Shown here one piece after another: positions 1 to 6,302 of a stretch of 7,489 nucleotides of DNA. A program made the position numbers and the translations under genes. This DNA is from an uncultured Sutterella sp. Lineage in GTDB: Bacteria; Pseudomonadota; Gammaproteobacteria; Burkholderiales; Burkholderiaceae_F. The notes beneath the pieces are model-generated. The model searched no databases, had not been told where the DNA came from, and was given only the letters and a program-made list of their open reading frames with translations. The stretch is from the NCBI GenBank assembly GCA_900554375.1, contig USHK01000051.1, positions 1 to 7,489 of the forward strand. Reading direction: 5' to 3'. Position 1 is the first letter of the stretch. Each line of letters starts with the position of its first letter.

Positions 1-49
1 ACGAGATTCATGAGCGTCTCGTGGGCTCGGAGATGTGTATAAGAGACAG
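1..49. other. Nextera P7-side sequencing adapter (synthetic)
   Basis: This is not genomic DNA. Bases 1-7 (acgagat) are the end of the Illumina P7 primer, 8-15 (tcatgagc) an 8-base i7 index that I recall as Nextera N714 in adapter orientation, 16-30 the Nextera read-2 constant part, and 31-49 (agatgtgtataagagacag) the 19-bp Tn5 mosaic end. Genomic sequence starts at base 50. Anything translated across this point is an artefact. Confidence 0.98.
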
Positions 50-501
50 AAACGTGCGTTGTCAGCCGCAATCGTAAGATCACACATCATATGAAGAACA
101 TGGCCTCCGCCGACGCACCAACCTGCAACCATAGCGATAACAGGTTTCGGGCAGGTTCTGATCTGACGCTGGAAATCCAAAACATTCAGACGGGGGACGC
201 CGTCTCCGCCGACATAACCTCCGTTGCCTCGAACTTTTTGGTCTCCGCCGGAGCAGAAAGCGTCCTTTCCTTGTCCGGTAAGGATGATGACTCCGATGTT
301 TTCGTCATCACGAGCGTCTGCCAGAGCAGTTTCCATCTCTCTCACAGTCAACGGACGAAATGCGTTACGCACCTGGGGACGATTAATCGTAATTTTGGCA
401 ATCCCTTCTTCCGATTTCTCGTAAAGAATATCTTCAAAATCTCCGGCTTTTTTCCATTCAGGAACGCGGGGAAGATGGGACGTATCCAACAGCGGCTGCA
501 T
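50..501 (-). CDS. menB: 1,4-dihydroxy-2-naphthoyl-CoA synthase, N-terminal half (partial, cut by contig end)
   Basis: MenB is a cytosolic crotonase-fold enzyme that closes the second ring of the naphthoquinone by Dieckmann-type condensation of o-succinylbenzoyl-CoA, giving DHNA-CoA for menaquinone. About 150 codons are present, starting at the ATG at 501; the family is usually about 285 residues, so roughly half is missing beyond base 50. Visible signatures are [15 protein letters not shown] (about residues 39-53), SGGDQKVRG (84-92), [13 protein letters not shown] (108-120) and the oxyanion-loop region [19 protein letters not shown] (131-149). These match E. coli-type MenB nearly word for word and differ clearly from the related hydrolase BadI. 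The start is supported by GAGGA at 513-509, 7 nt upstream. The gene begins 35 nt after the tctC stop on the same strand, so the two are probably co-transcribed. Later catalytic residues (the Asp and Tyr of the second half) cannot be checked. The frame is intact up to the adapter. Confidence 0.95.
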
Positions 502-508
502 TTTTAAT

Positions 509-513
509 TCCTC
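509..513 (-). promoter_or_regulatory. menB ribosome binding site
   Basis: On the minus strand GAGGA lies 7 nt before the ATG at 501. It decides the menB start and means menB has its own initiation signal, although it follows tctC closely. I see no separate promoter in the 35-nt gap 502-536. Confidence 0.7.
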
Positions 514-536
514 AATACGTAAATAATGGGCAAATT

Positions 537-1508
537 TTAGTGGCTATCTGCCTTAATTTCAGAAACAAGCGAGTTCCATTTCGGTTTTTCTGCAGCAATA
601 AATTCAGCAAACTCATCAGCACCCGAAAATACCGGCTCAGCACCGAGTTTCAATATTTTTTGTTTGGCATCATCCGAATTTCTTAACGCTTTAATGGCCT
701 TTGAGAATTTTTCTACGACAGGGGAAGGAGTTCCCTTCGGAAGCACGAAGCCGTCCCAAGCGTAAAGTTCATATCCATCGACCCCCGCTTCTTTCATCGT
801 CGGAACTTCAGGAGCAGCCGACAGACGTTCAGGAGTTGTAACGGCAAGAGCCTTTAATGCTCCTTTTCTAATATGAGGAAGTACGTTGCTGCTCACATCA
901 ATCATGAAAGGAATACGACCGGCTAGCACTTCAACCAGAGCCGCAGCACCGCCTGCGTGCGGAATATGTGTAAGTTTTATACCGGTTACCTGAGCAAAAT
1001 ACTGCCCTGCAAGATGGCTGGTTGTCCCTACACCGGAAGAAGCGAAATTAATTTCGCCGGGATGATCTTTAGCGTACTTTATTAAAGAAGTCAAATCCGT
1101 CACGCCAGGAAGAGCTTTCGGATTTAATACCATGATCAAACCGATCTTAGATAGCTGACCGACGGGAATCAGATCCTTCATAGGATCGAAATTAGTCGTC
1201 TTATAAAGGAGCGGATTGACGCAGAAGATTCCGTTGGTGACATATCCGAACGTTTTGCCGTCGGGAGCAGCCTGAACAACTGAGTTTGTGCCAATATTTC
1301 CGCCGGCCCCCGGGCGATTGGCGATCCATACCGTGCTTCCTAAATTTTTAGATAAATATTCAACTTCGGATCGAGCGAGATTGTCTCCGCCTCCTCCCGG
1401 AGGAAATGGAACCACTAAACAAATTTCTTTCTTCTCTTGAGCAAAAGCCGGAGCCTGAGTCATTAACAGCATAGAAATAAGGCTTAGCCCGAAGTGACGT
1501 CTTTTCAT
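537..1508 (-). CDS. Bug/TctC-family tripartite tricarboxylate transporter substrate-binding protein
   Basis: This is a periplasmic solute receptor of 323 residues, the usual size for the Bug (TctC) family, whose members bind carboxylates, amino acids or nicotinate-like compounds and hand them to TctA/TctB membrane proteins. Residues 1-23 are a Sec signal peptide: a KRR start, a hydrophobic core, and likely cleavage after AFA before QEKKE. Family signatures follow: [14 protein letters not shown] (33-46), [11 protein letters not shown] (64-74) with APDGKT (81-86), [12 protein letters not shown] (157-168), and [23 protein letters not shown] (220-242). The ATG at 1508 was chosen because AAGGG sits 7 nt upstream and the signal peptide begins there; the frame stays open upstream to 1715, but that part overlaps the tetR gene and precedes the signal peptide. 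No TctA or TctB gene is in the window, so it is an orphan as far as can be seen. It is divergent from tetR and just upstream of menB. The ligand cannot be told from the sequence. Confidence 0.93.
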   Translation of the reverse strand: MKRRHFGLSLISMLLMTQAPAFAQEKKEICLVVPFPPGGGGDNLARSEVEYLSKNLGSTVWIANRPGAGGNIGTNSVVQAAPDGKTFGYVTNGIFCVNPLLYKTTNFDPMKDLIPVGQLSKIGLIMVLNPKALPGVTDLTSLIKYAKDHPGEINFASSGVGTTSHLAGQYFAQVTGIKLTHIPHAGGAAALVEVLAGRIPFMIDVSSNVLPHIRKGALKALAVTTPERLSAAPEVPTMKEAGVDGYELYAWDGFVLPKGTPSPVVEKFSKAIKALRNSDDAKQKILKLGAEPVFSGADEFAEFIAAEKPKWNSLVSEIKADSH

Positions 1509-1515
1509 ATTGTTA

Positions 1516-1520
1516 CCCTT
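1516..1520 (-). promoter_or_regulatory. tctC ribosome binding site
   Basis: Minus-strand AAGGG, 7 nt before the ATG at 1508, fixes the translation start at the signal peptide and not at the longer open frame. Confidence 0.65.
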
Positions 1521-1524
1521 AAAA

Positions 1525-1546
1525 TAACGTACCGTATGGTACAGTA
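1525..1546. promoter_or_regulatory. Candidate TetR-type operator between tctC and tetR
   Basis: The 70-bp gap between the divergent starts holds the inverted repeat GTACC (1529-1533), 4-nt centre GTAT, GGTAC (1538-1542). Symmetry resumes in the outer bases (1525-1526 with 1545-1546), so 8 of 11 base pairs of this 22-bp stretch are palindromic. TetR-family regulators usually bind such sites beside their own gene. A weak sigma70-like pair for tetR, TTGTTA at 1510-1515 and TATGGT at 1535-1540 (19-nt spacing), would put the site on the -10 element. Binding is inferred; the palindrome is seen. Confidence 0.6.
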
Positions 1547-1578
1547 CATTCAGTGATGCAACACACAGAGCTCTCAAA

Positions 1579-2223
1579 ATGAAGACCGAAATCGTTCCGA
1601 AAAGTAACACTCCCAAAACTAAACGAGGAGAGGATCGCCAAAAAAAACTATTAAACACGGCGATTAAAGTATTTCTGGAGCACGGGTACGAGGGAGCTTC
1701 TTTAGAAAAAATCATTCTGGACGCCGGCGGCTCCCGTTCGACTATCTATTCCTTATACGGATCAAAGAAAGGCCTTTTTCTTGCGTGCCTGAAGAGTTTG
1801 GTGGAAGAGGTCTATTTCGCTTATGCCGAACATTACGACGAGTCTCGTCCTTGGGAAGAAGAGTTAATTGTGTTCGGTAACGTCTTCCTGACCTCCATCT
1901 TGGATGATCGGGCCGTTAACACTTCGCGCCTAATCTTTTCTCAAGCCGCCAAAGATCCGGATATTGGAAACTGGTATTACACCGAAGGTGCAGAATTAAG
2001 CTATCTTTGCTTTGCCAAGGTGCTTGAGAACAAGCTCCCGTTAAGTTTGGAGGAGCTTAAACCTCTGGCTCAACATTACATTGAGATGCTCAAAGCTGAC
2101 CTCTATATGAAACGCCTCTGCGGCGTCTCTGTCCCTTTAAACGATCAAATTATCGGCGACGAGGTTCGTCTCTGCGCCGACATTTTTATTAAATATCTCA
2201 AAGTCAAAGTAGCAGAATCCTAA
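1579..2223 (+). CDS. TetR/AcrR-family transcriptional regulator
   Basis: This is a 214-residue one-component repressor, a normal TetR length. A basic N-terminal arm (about 1-20, with KTKRGEDRQ) leads into the DNA-binding domain: helix 1 near 21-35 (LLNTAIKVFLEHGYEG) and the helix-turn-helix near 41-60 (SLEKIILDAGGSRSTIYSLYG), followed by the typical KKGLF at 63-67. The rest is the helical ligand-binding and dimerisation domain, which is too variable to name a ligand. The ATG at 1579 is the only ATG in frame before the HTH; its Shine-Dalgarno is weak (AGAG, 8 nt upstream). The gene is divergent from tctC, so it probably controls tctC and perhaps menB, and itself, through the palindrome at 1525-1546. 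The start of the gene is AT-rich (bases 1621-1680 hold 23 G/C of 60 by hand count), unlike marC downstream. Confidence 0.92.
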   Translation: MKTEIVPKSNTPKTKRGEDRQKKLLNTAIKVFLEHGYEGASLEKIILDAGGSRSTIYSLYGSKKGLFLACLKSLVEEVYFAYAEHYDESRPWEEELIVFGNVFLTSILDDRAVNTSRLIFSQAAKDPDIGNWYYTEGAELSYLCFAKVLENKLPLSLEELKPLAQHYIEMLKADLYMKRLCGVSVPLNDQIIGDEVRLCADIFIKYLKVKVAES

Positions 2224-2267
2224 GCAGCTGAGGTTGTACGAGGCCGCTGAATCTTAAAATAAGAACT

Positions 2268-2313
2268 CTAGAAAATCAGTTCAGCTTCCTTAGGCGTTAT
2301 CCCTAGAAAATCA
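2268..2313. repeat. Pair of 11-bp direct repeats upstream of marC
   Basis: The sequence ctagaaaatca occurs at 2268-2278 and again at 2303-2313, 35 bp apart start to start. A second word, ttcagctt, occurs at 2280-2287 and 2341-2348. They lie in the 153-bp gap 2224-2376 between tetR and marC, which holds no open frame or clear RNA fold that I can see. They could be regulatory half-sites or chance in AT-rich DNA. Confidence 0.5.
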
Positions 2314-2324
2314 TTTTTTATTCC

Positions 2325-2353
2325 TTGAGTCGTCTTATCATTCAGCTTATTTT
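2325..2353 (+). promoter_or_regulatory. Candidate sigma70 promoter for marC
   Basis: TTGAGT at 2325-2330 and TATTTT at 2348-2353 are separated by exactly 17 nt, with 4 of 6 consensus bases each. Transcription would start near 2360 and leave a leader of only about 17 nt before the ATG at 2377. The prediction rests on consensus match only. Confidence 0.4.
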
Positions 2354-2376
2354 TTAGTTACCTCAATTTTCGGGTC

Positions 2377-3024
2377 ATGCTCGATTCTTTTTACTTGCAA
2401 TACCTCTTCGGCGGATTTGTCAGTCTTATTGTTATTACAAACCCGCTCTCCAAGATTCCACTATTTATTAGCCTAACCCAGGGCATGTCCTTGGATGTGC
2501 GAAAAAAACAGGCTAACTGGTCTTGTTATTATGCTGCTGCCATCATGCTTGTCAGCTTGGCCGCGGGAAACCTATTGCTCGTCTTCTTCGGCATCTCCTA
2601 CGGTGCATTGCGAATTTCAGGCGGCTTTGTTGTCGGTATCATCGGCTACCAGATGCTCTTCGGCTCTCGAGACCAAGGCGGTGCGCCGGTTGTGCGTCGC
2701 GACAAGGATGACTATTCCTTCTTCCCCATCGCCATGCCGGGCATCAGCGGTCCCGGTACGATCGCCGTCGTTATCGGTATTGCTTCCGAAATCGCTGAAC
2801 TTCCCAATGTTATGGATATGGCCGGCGCGTTTTTCATGACCGGCGTCGCCATTGTTTTAACTTGCGCGGTGACTTGGATCGTCCTGCGCTCGGCAGATTA
2901 CATTTCAGGCCGTTTAGGACCTTCGGGCACCGCCGTGCTGACTAAATTGATGGGGTTCCTGCTCATCTGTATCGGCGTGCAGTTCATCGGATCCGGTATC
3001 CGAACCTTCATTGCGGGTTCCTAA
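2377..3024 (+). CDS. MarC-family (UPF0056) integral membrane protein
   Basis: This is a 215-residue inner-membrane protein of the MarC/YhgN/SnatA type. Family members have been linked to neutral amino-acid transport in some archaea, but the role in most bacteria is unsettled; the old link to multiple antibiotic resistance is not well supported. About six hydrophobic segments can be seen, near residues 8-28, 49-71, 76-96, 115-137, 149-170 and 188-210. Conserved marks are the Asn-Pro at 22-23 in the first segment, PIAMPGISGPGTIA (117-130), and LTKLMGFLLICIGVQF (188-203). The ATG at 2377 is the only reasonable start: upstream the frame meets TGA at 2326 with no other ATG. Its Shine-Dalgarno is poor (only CGGG, 2371-2374, very close). 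The gene is transcribed alone, towards glmS, and ends in the terminator at 3037-3067. It is richer in GC than tetR (2641-2700 holds 39 G/C of 60). Confidence 0.92.
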   Translation: MLDSFYLQYLFGGFVSLIVITNPLSKIPLFISLTQGMSLDVRKKQANWSCYYAAAIMLVSLAAGNLLLVFFGISYGALRISGGFVVGIIGYQMLFGSRDQGGAPVVRRDKDDYSFFPIAMPGISGPGTIAVVIGIASEIAELPNVMDMAGAFFMTGVAIVLTCAVTWIVLRSADYISGRLGPSGTAVLTKLMGFLLICIGVQFIGSGIRTFIAGS

Positions 3025-3036
3025 GCACGTTACCCA

Positions 3037-3067
3037 GCAAAAAGCCGGCTCGATGCCGGCTTTTTGC
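3037..3067. terminator. Bidirectional rho-independent terminator
   Basis: This is a perfect 13-bp inverted repeat: gcaaaaagccggc (3037-3049), loop tcgat (3050-3054), gccggctttttgc (3055-3067). The core GCCGGC stem is flanked by A5 on one side and T5 on the other, so it works in both directions. It lies 12 bp past the marC stop and 22 bp past the glmS stop, and ends both convergent transcripts. Confidence 0.92.
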
Positions 3068-3089
3068 ATTTGAGTTCAAAACGAGTCGA

Positions 3090-4916
3090 TTACTCAGTCG
3101 TCACGCTCTTAGCAAGGTTTCTCGGCTTATCCACATCTGTTCCCTTTGCAATTGCCGTGTGATAGGCAAGCAGCTGGAGAGGAATAACATGGAGAATCGG
3201 AGAAAGAACGCCGTAATTTTCCGGAAGCTGAATAACGTGCATACCTTCAGAGGGCTGAATATTGCATCCTTGGTCTGAGAACACAAACAGCTCGCCTTTA
3301 CGTGCACGAACTTCTTCCATATTTCCTTTGAGTTTTTCCAACAACTCATCATTGGGAGCAACGGTAACCACCGGCATTTCAGCATCCACCAGTGCCAGCG
3401 GTCCGTGTTTGAGCTCACCGGCCGGATAACCTTCTGCATGCAAATAGCTGATTTCTTTCAGCTTCAAAGCGCCCTCCAGGGCAATCGGATAGTGCATTCC
3501 GCGTCCGAGGAACAGAGCGTTGTTCTTCTGCGCAAAGACAGAAGCCCATTCTTTGATCTCGTTTTCTTTTTCGAGAATTGCACGCATTGCCTCCGGCAGA
3601 TGACGCATATCTTTCAAGCGAGCCTTTTCTTCCTCTTCGGACAGCAGACCTTTTTCTTTGGCAATTGCCGAGGTCATAAGGAAAAGCGAAGCCAGCTGTG
3701 TTGTAAAGGCTTTTGTAGAGGCAACACCGATCTCTACACCCGCGCGTGTAATGTAATGAGCACGAGTTCTTTTCACCATTGCGCTCGTTGCGACATTGCA
3801 AATCGTCATCGTCATGTCCATACCCAGACTCTTTGCATGTTCTAATGCGGCGAGCGTATCAGCCGTCTCTCCGGACTGGGAGATCGTAAGAACCAGCGTA
3901 TCTTTATCGGGAACGGATTCACGATAACGGTATTCGCTGGCGATCTCTACGTCACAGGGAACTTTTGCGAGAGATTCCAGCCAGTACTTAGCGACCATGC
4001 CTGCGTAATAACTCGTGCCGCACGCAAGAATCAGGACGCGTTTGAGGCGCTTAAACATAGCAGGCGTTTCGTGCCCGAAGATAGAGCTGGAAATACCGAC
4101 GACCCCTTCCAAGGTATCGGAAATGGCCTGAGGCTGCTCGAAGATTTCCTTCTGCATGTAGTGCGTGTAGGGGCCGAGCGCAATGTTCTGACTGAATCCT
4201 TGAACAACGGAGACGGAACGCTCAGCTCTGACAAACTGGTCGTCCTGAAGAGAGTAGATTTCAACGGACTGCTGACGAACGTCAGCAACATCACCGTCTT
4301 CTAAATAAATATAACGGTCCGTGACGCCGGCCAAAGCCATCGGATCGGAAGCAACAAAGTTTTCGTTTTCCCCTAACGCAATGACAAGAGGCGCTGCGAC
4401 ACGCGCTGCGACGATACGACCCGGCTCATCCTTACAAGAGATGGCCAAAGCAAAAGCACCGCGAATACGTTGTAAAACATTTTCTACGGCTTCCAGCAAG
4501 TCACCTTTGTAATAAAAGTGAACTAAATGAGCAATCACTTCGGTATCTGTCTGGCTGACAAATTCATAGCCCTTGTGGATGAGCTCTTCTTTCAGGGACG
4601 CGTAATTTTCAATAATGCCGTTGTGAACCACGGCAATTTGATTATTTGAAAAAAGCGGATGCGTGTTACGAATTTCAGGTGCTCCGTGCGTTGCCCATCT
4701 GGTGTGAGCAATACCCGTAGACCCCTTGACCTCATCTTCTTCCGTTTGTCTGATCAGATCCTGAACGCGTTTAACGGTTCGAGAGCGTTTCAGTTCGCCG
4801 TCATCAACGACTGCGACACCGCAGGAGTCGTATCCACGGTACTCCATGCGACGAAGACCTTCTGTCAGAATCGGGACGATGTTTCTATAGCTGACGCCGG
4901 CAACAATTCCGCACAT
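3090..4916 (-). CDS. glmS: Glutamine--fructose-6-phosphate aminotransferase (isomerising)
   Basis: This cytosolic enzyme makes glucosamine-6-phosphate from fructose-6-phosphate and glutamine, the first committed step to UDP-GlcNAc. It is full length at 608 residues (E. coli 609). The N-terminal class-II glutaminase domain has the nucleophile Cys2 (MCGIVAG), [10 protein letters not shown] (22-31), HTRWATHG (71-78), [10 protein letters not shown] (96-105) and SQTDTEV (121-127). Two sugar-isomerase (SIS) domains follow: CGTSYYAG (299-306), ISQSGET (345-351) and STKAFTTQL (400-408) in the first; [20 protein letters not shown] (471-490) and [14 protein letters not shown] (493-506) in the second. 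The C-terminus keeps DKPRNLAKS with the substrate Schiff-base lysine near 603. It follows glmU by 13 nt. Its likely Shine-Dalgarno, AGGA (4930-4927), overlaps the glmU stop codon, which suggests coupled translation. There is no sign of a glmS ribozyme; the leader is too short. It ends at the shared terminator 3037-3067. Confidence 0.98.
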   Translation of the reverse strand: MCGIVAGVSYRNIVPILTEGLRRMEYRGYDSCGVAVVDDGELKRSRTVKRVQDLIRQTEEDEVKGSTGIAHTRWATHGAPEIRNTHPLFSNNQIAVVHNGIIENYASLKEELIHKGYEFVSQTDTEVIAHLVHFYYKGDLLEAVENVLQRIRGAFALAISCKDEPGRIVAARVAAPLVIALGENENFVASDPMALAGVTDRYIYLEDGDVADVRQQSVEIYSLQDDQFVRAERSVSVVQGFSQNIALGPYTHYMQKEIFEQPQAISDTLEGVVGISSSIFGHETPAMFKRLKRVLILACGTSYYAGMVAKYWLESLAKVPCDVEIASEYRYRESVPDKDTLVLTISQSGETADTLAALEHAKSLGMDMTMTICNVATSAMVKRTRAHYITRAGVEIGVASTKAFTTQLASLFLMTSAIAKEKGLLSEEEEKARLKDMRHLPEAMRAILEKENEIKEWASVFAQKNNALFLGRGMHYPIALEGALKLKEISYLHAEGYPAGELKHGPLALVDAEMPVVTVAPNDELLEKLKGNMEEVRARKGELFVFSDQGCNIQPSEGMHVIQLPENYGVLSPILHVIPLQLLAYHTAIAKGTDVDKPRNLAKSVTTE

Positions 4917-4926
4917 AGTTTAATAA

Positions 4927-4932
4927 TCCTTA
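4927..4932 (-). promoter_or_regulatory. glmS ribosome binding site overlapping the glmU stop
   Basis: The minus strand reads TAAGGA at 4932-4927: TAA ends glmU, and AGGA can serve as the Shine-Dalgarno for glmS, 10 nt before its ATG at 4916. The overlap ties initiation at glmS to termination at glmU. Confidence 0.55.
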
Positions 4933-6285
4933 TTTCTTTTTAACCGGGCGTTTCCAGCCCTTGATTTCTGTTTGTCTCACGCGACTGATAACAAGTGTGT
5001 TTTCGTTGACGTCCTTCGTCACTGTCGTTCCTGCGCCAACCGTCGCACCTTTACCGACTTTTACGGGCGCAACCAGCTGCGTGTCGCTTCCGATAAAACA
5101 GTCGTCTTCAATAACGGTTCTAAATTTATTGGCCCCGTCGTAATTGCAGGTAATGGTTCCCGCTCCGATATTGACACCGGAGCCCATCGTTGTATCACCT
5201 ATATAAGTAAGGTGATTAACCTTCGAGCCCTTGCCGATTTCGCTTTTCTTAATTTCTACAAAATTTCCGATGTGGACTTCATCGGACAAAGCAGTTCCGG
5301 GACGCAGGCGCGCAAAAGGACCAATTTTGACCGTGTCTCCGACGACAGCCTGATCAAAGTGTGAGTAAGCATCGATGACCGTTCCGCTGCCGATTTTTGC
5401 GTTCTTGATGACGCAATAGGGGCCCACGCTCACATTGTCTCCGAGGACCACATCTCCTTCAAAAATGCATCCGACATCGATAAAAACATCTTTACCGCAA
5501 GTTAATGTTCCGCGGATATCGATGCGGTTCTTATCGGCCAGGCGGACGCCTTTCTCCAGCAGTTCTTTTGCCTGGCGAAGCTGATATGCGCGCTCCAAGC
5601 TCTCAAGCTGAACTTTGCTGTTAGCACCTTCGACTTCCCAAGCATCCTGAGCTTTAAACGTTTTAATCTCATGGCCTTCAGCTGCCGCCATAGCAACCAA
5701 GTCCGTCAAATAGTATTCCTGCTGTTTATTGTCGTTTTTGAGGCTGCCGAGCCAGCGCTTCATCTCTTTGGAAGGAAGAACCATAAAGCCCGTGTTTACT
5801 TCCTTAATGACTCTCTGATCCTCTGAGGCATCTTTTTCTTCCACGATGCCGATCACCTTTCCCTCTTTCCTTAAGATGCGTCCGTAGCCTTTCGGATTAT
5901 CGAGCTCAATCGTCAAAAGAGAAAATCCGTCGCCGGCGGTTTTTGCAAGGGCCAAAAGAGTTTCTGTAGAAATCAGCGGCACATCTCCGTAAAGGATCAG
6001 CGTAGGTTCTTCCGGATTGATTGCACCTAATGCCTGCTGTACGGCATGTCCCGTTCCTTTCTGCTCTTTTTGCAGGACGAACGTGACGGGCTGATCAGCC
6101 ATTGCTTCTTTGACCGCCTCTGCGCCGTGCCCGACAACAACGATAATTTTTCCGGCATCCGGAAGCTTTCGAGCGGCTTCAACAACGTGATTGAGCATAG
6201 CTTTGCCGCCAACCGGCTGAAGAACTTTAGGCAGATGCGAATACATCCTTTTGCCGAGGCCGGCTGCCAAGATAACGATATTCAT
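4930..6285 (-). CDS. glmU: Bifunctional GlcN-1-P acetyltransferase / GlcNAc-1-P uridyltransferase
   Basis: This cytosolic enzyme completes UDP-GlcNAc synthesis by acetylating glucosamine-1-phosphate from acetyl-CoA and then transferring UMP from UTP. It has 451 residues (E. coli 456). The N-terminal pyrophosphorylase domain shows LAAGLGKRM (6-14), LPK (18-20), QKEQKGTGHAV (72-82), YGDVPL (99-104) and EVNTG (162-166). The C-terminal left-handed beta-helix has many hexapeptide repeats from about 250 to 430, the acetyltransferase stretch FVEIKKSEIGKGSKVNHLTY (342-361) with the catalytic His at 358, and NIGAGTITCNYDGANK (372-387). The start at 6285 (MNIVILAAG) matches the family; the frame is open to 6357, but the extra 24 residues overlap the symporter gene. 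No purine-rich Shine-Dalgarno precedes the ATG: the upstream 15 nt read CTAGTTCTTCTTTAT. The upstream symporter stops only 17 nt away, so reinitiation or coupling is likely. The glmU-glmS order is as in E. coli. Confidence 0.97.
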   Translation of the reverse strand: MNIVILAAGLGKRMYSHLPKVLQPVGGKAMLNHVVEAARKLPDAGKIIVVVGHGAEAVKEAMADQPVTFVLQKEQKGTGHAVQQALGAINPEEPTLILYGDVPLISTETLLALAKTAGDGFSLLTIELDNPKGYGRILRKEGKVIGIVEEKDASEDQRVIKEVNTGFMVLPSKEMKRWLGSLKNDNKQQEYYLTDLVAMAAAEGHEIKTFKAQDAWEVEGANSKVQLESLERAYQLRQAKELLEKGVRLADKNRIDIRGTLTCGKDVFIDVGCIFEGDVVLGDNVSVGPYCVIKNAKIGSGTVIDAYSHFDQAVVGDTVKIGPFARLRPGTALSDEVHIGNFVEIKKSEIGKGSKVNHLTYIGDTTMGSGVNIGAGTITCNYDGANKFRTVIEDDCFIGSDTQLVAPVKVGKGATVGAGTTVTKDVNENTLVISRVRQTEIKGWKRPVKKK

Positions 6286-6302
6286 ATAAAGAAGAACTAG
6301 GG

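Noticed and set aside
91..507. 138-codon plus-strand open frame at the left edge
   Set aside because: It lies antisense to menB. The minus strand reads a textbook MenB N-terminus with SGGDQK and GGGH motifs and a good ribosome site, while the plus-strand product resembles nothing and has biased, low-complexity composition.
1509..1715. 69-codon N-terminal extension of tctC
   Set aside because: It overlaps the regulatory gap and the start of tetR, and would bury the signal peptide. The ATG at 1508 has a proper ribosome site and begins exactly at the signal peptide.
2296..2305. Ten-base match on the minus strand (TAGGGATAAC) to the start of the I-SceI homing endonuclease site
   Set aside because: The remaining eight bases do not match the 18-bp site and there is no intron or endonuclease gene nearby; a chance match.
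3405..3845. 146-codon plus-strand frame, and other long frames, inside glmS
   Set aside because: They lie antisense to, or in another frame of, a full-length, motif-complete GlmS and show no ribosome site or recognisable domain.
4917..4929. glmS ribozyme or riboswitch before glmS
   Set aside because: Only 13 nt separate glmU and glmS, far too little for the ribozyme, which is a Gram-positive feature in any case.
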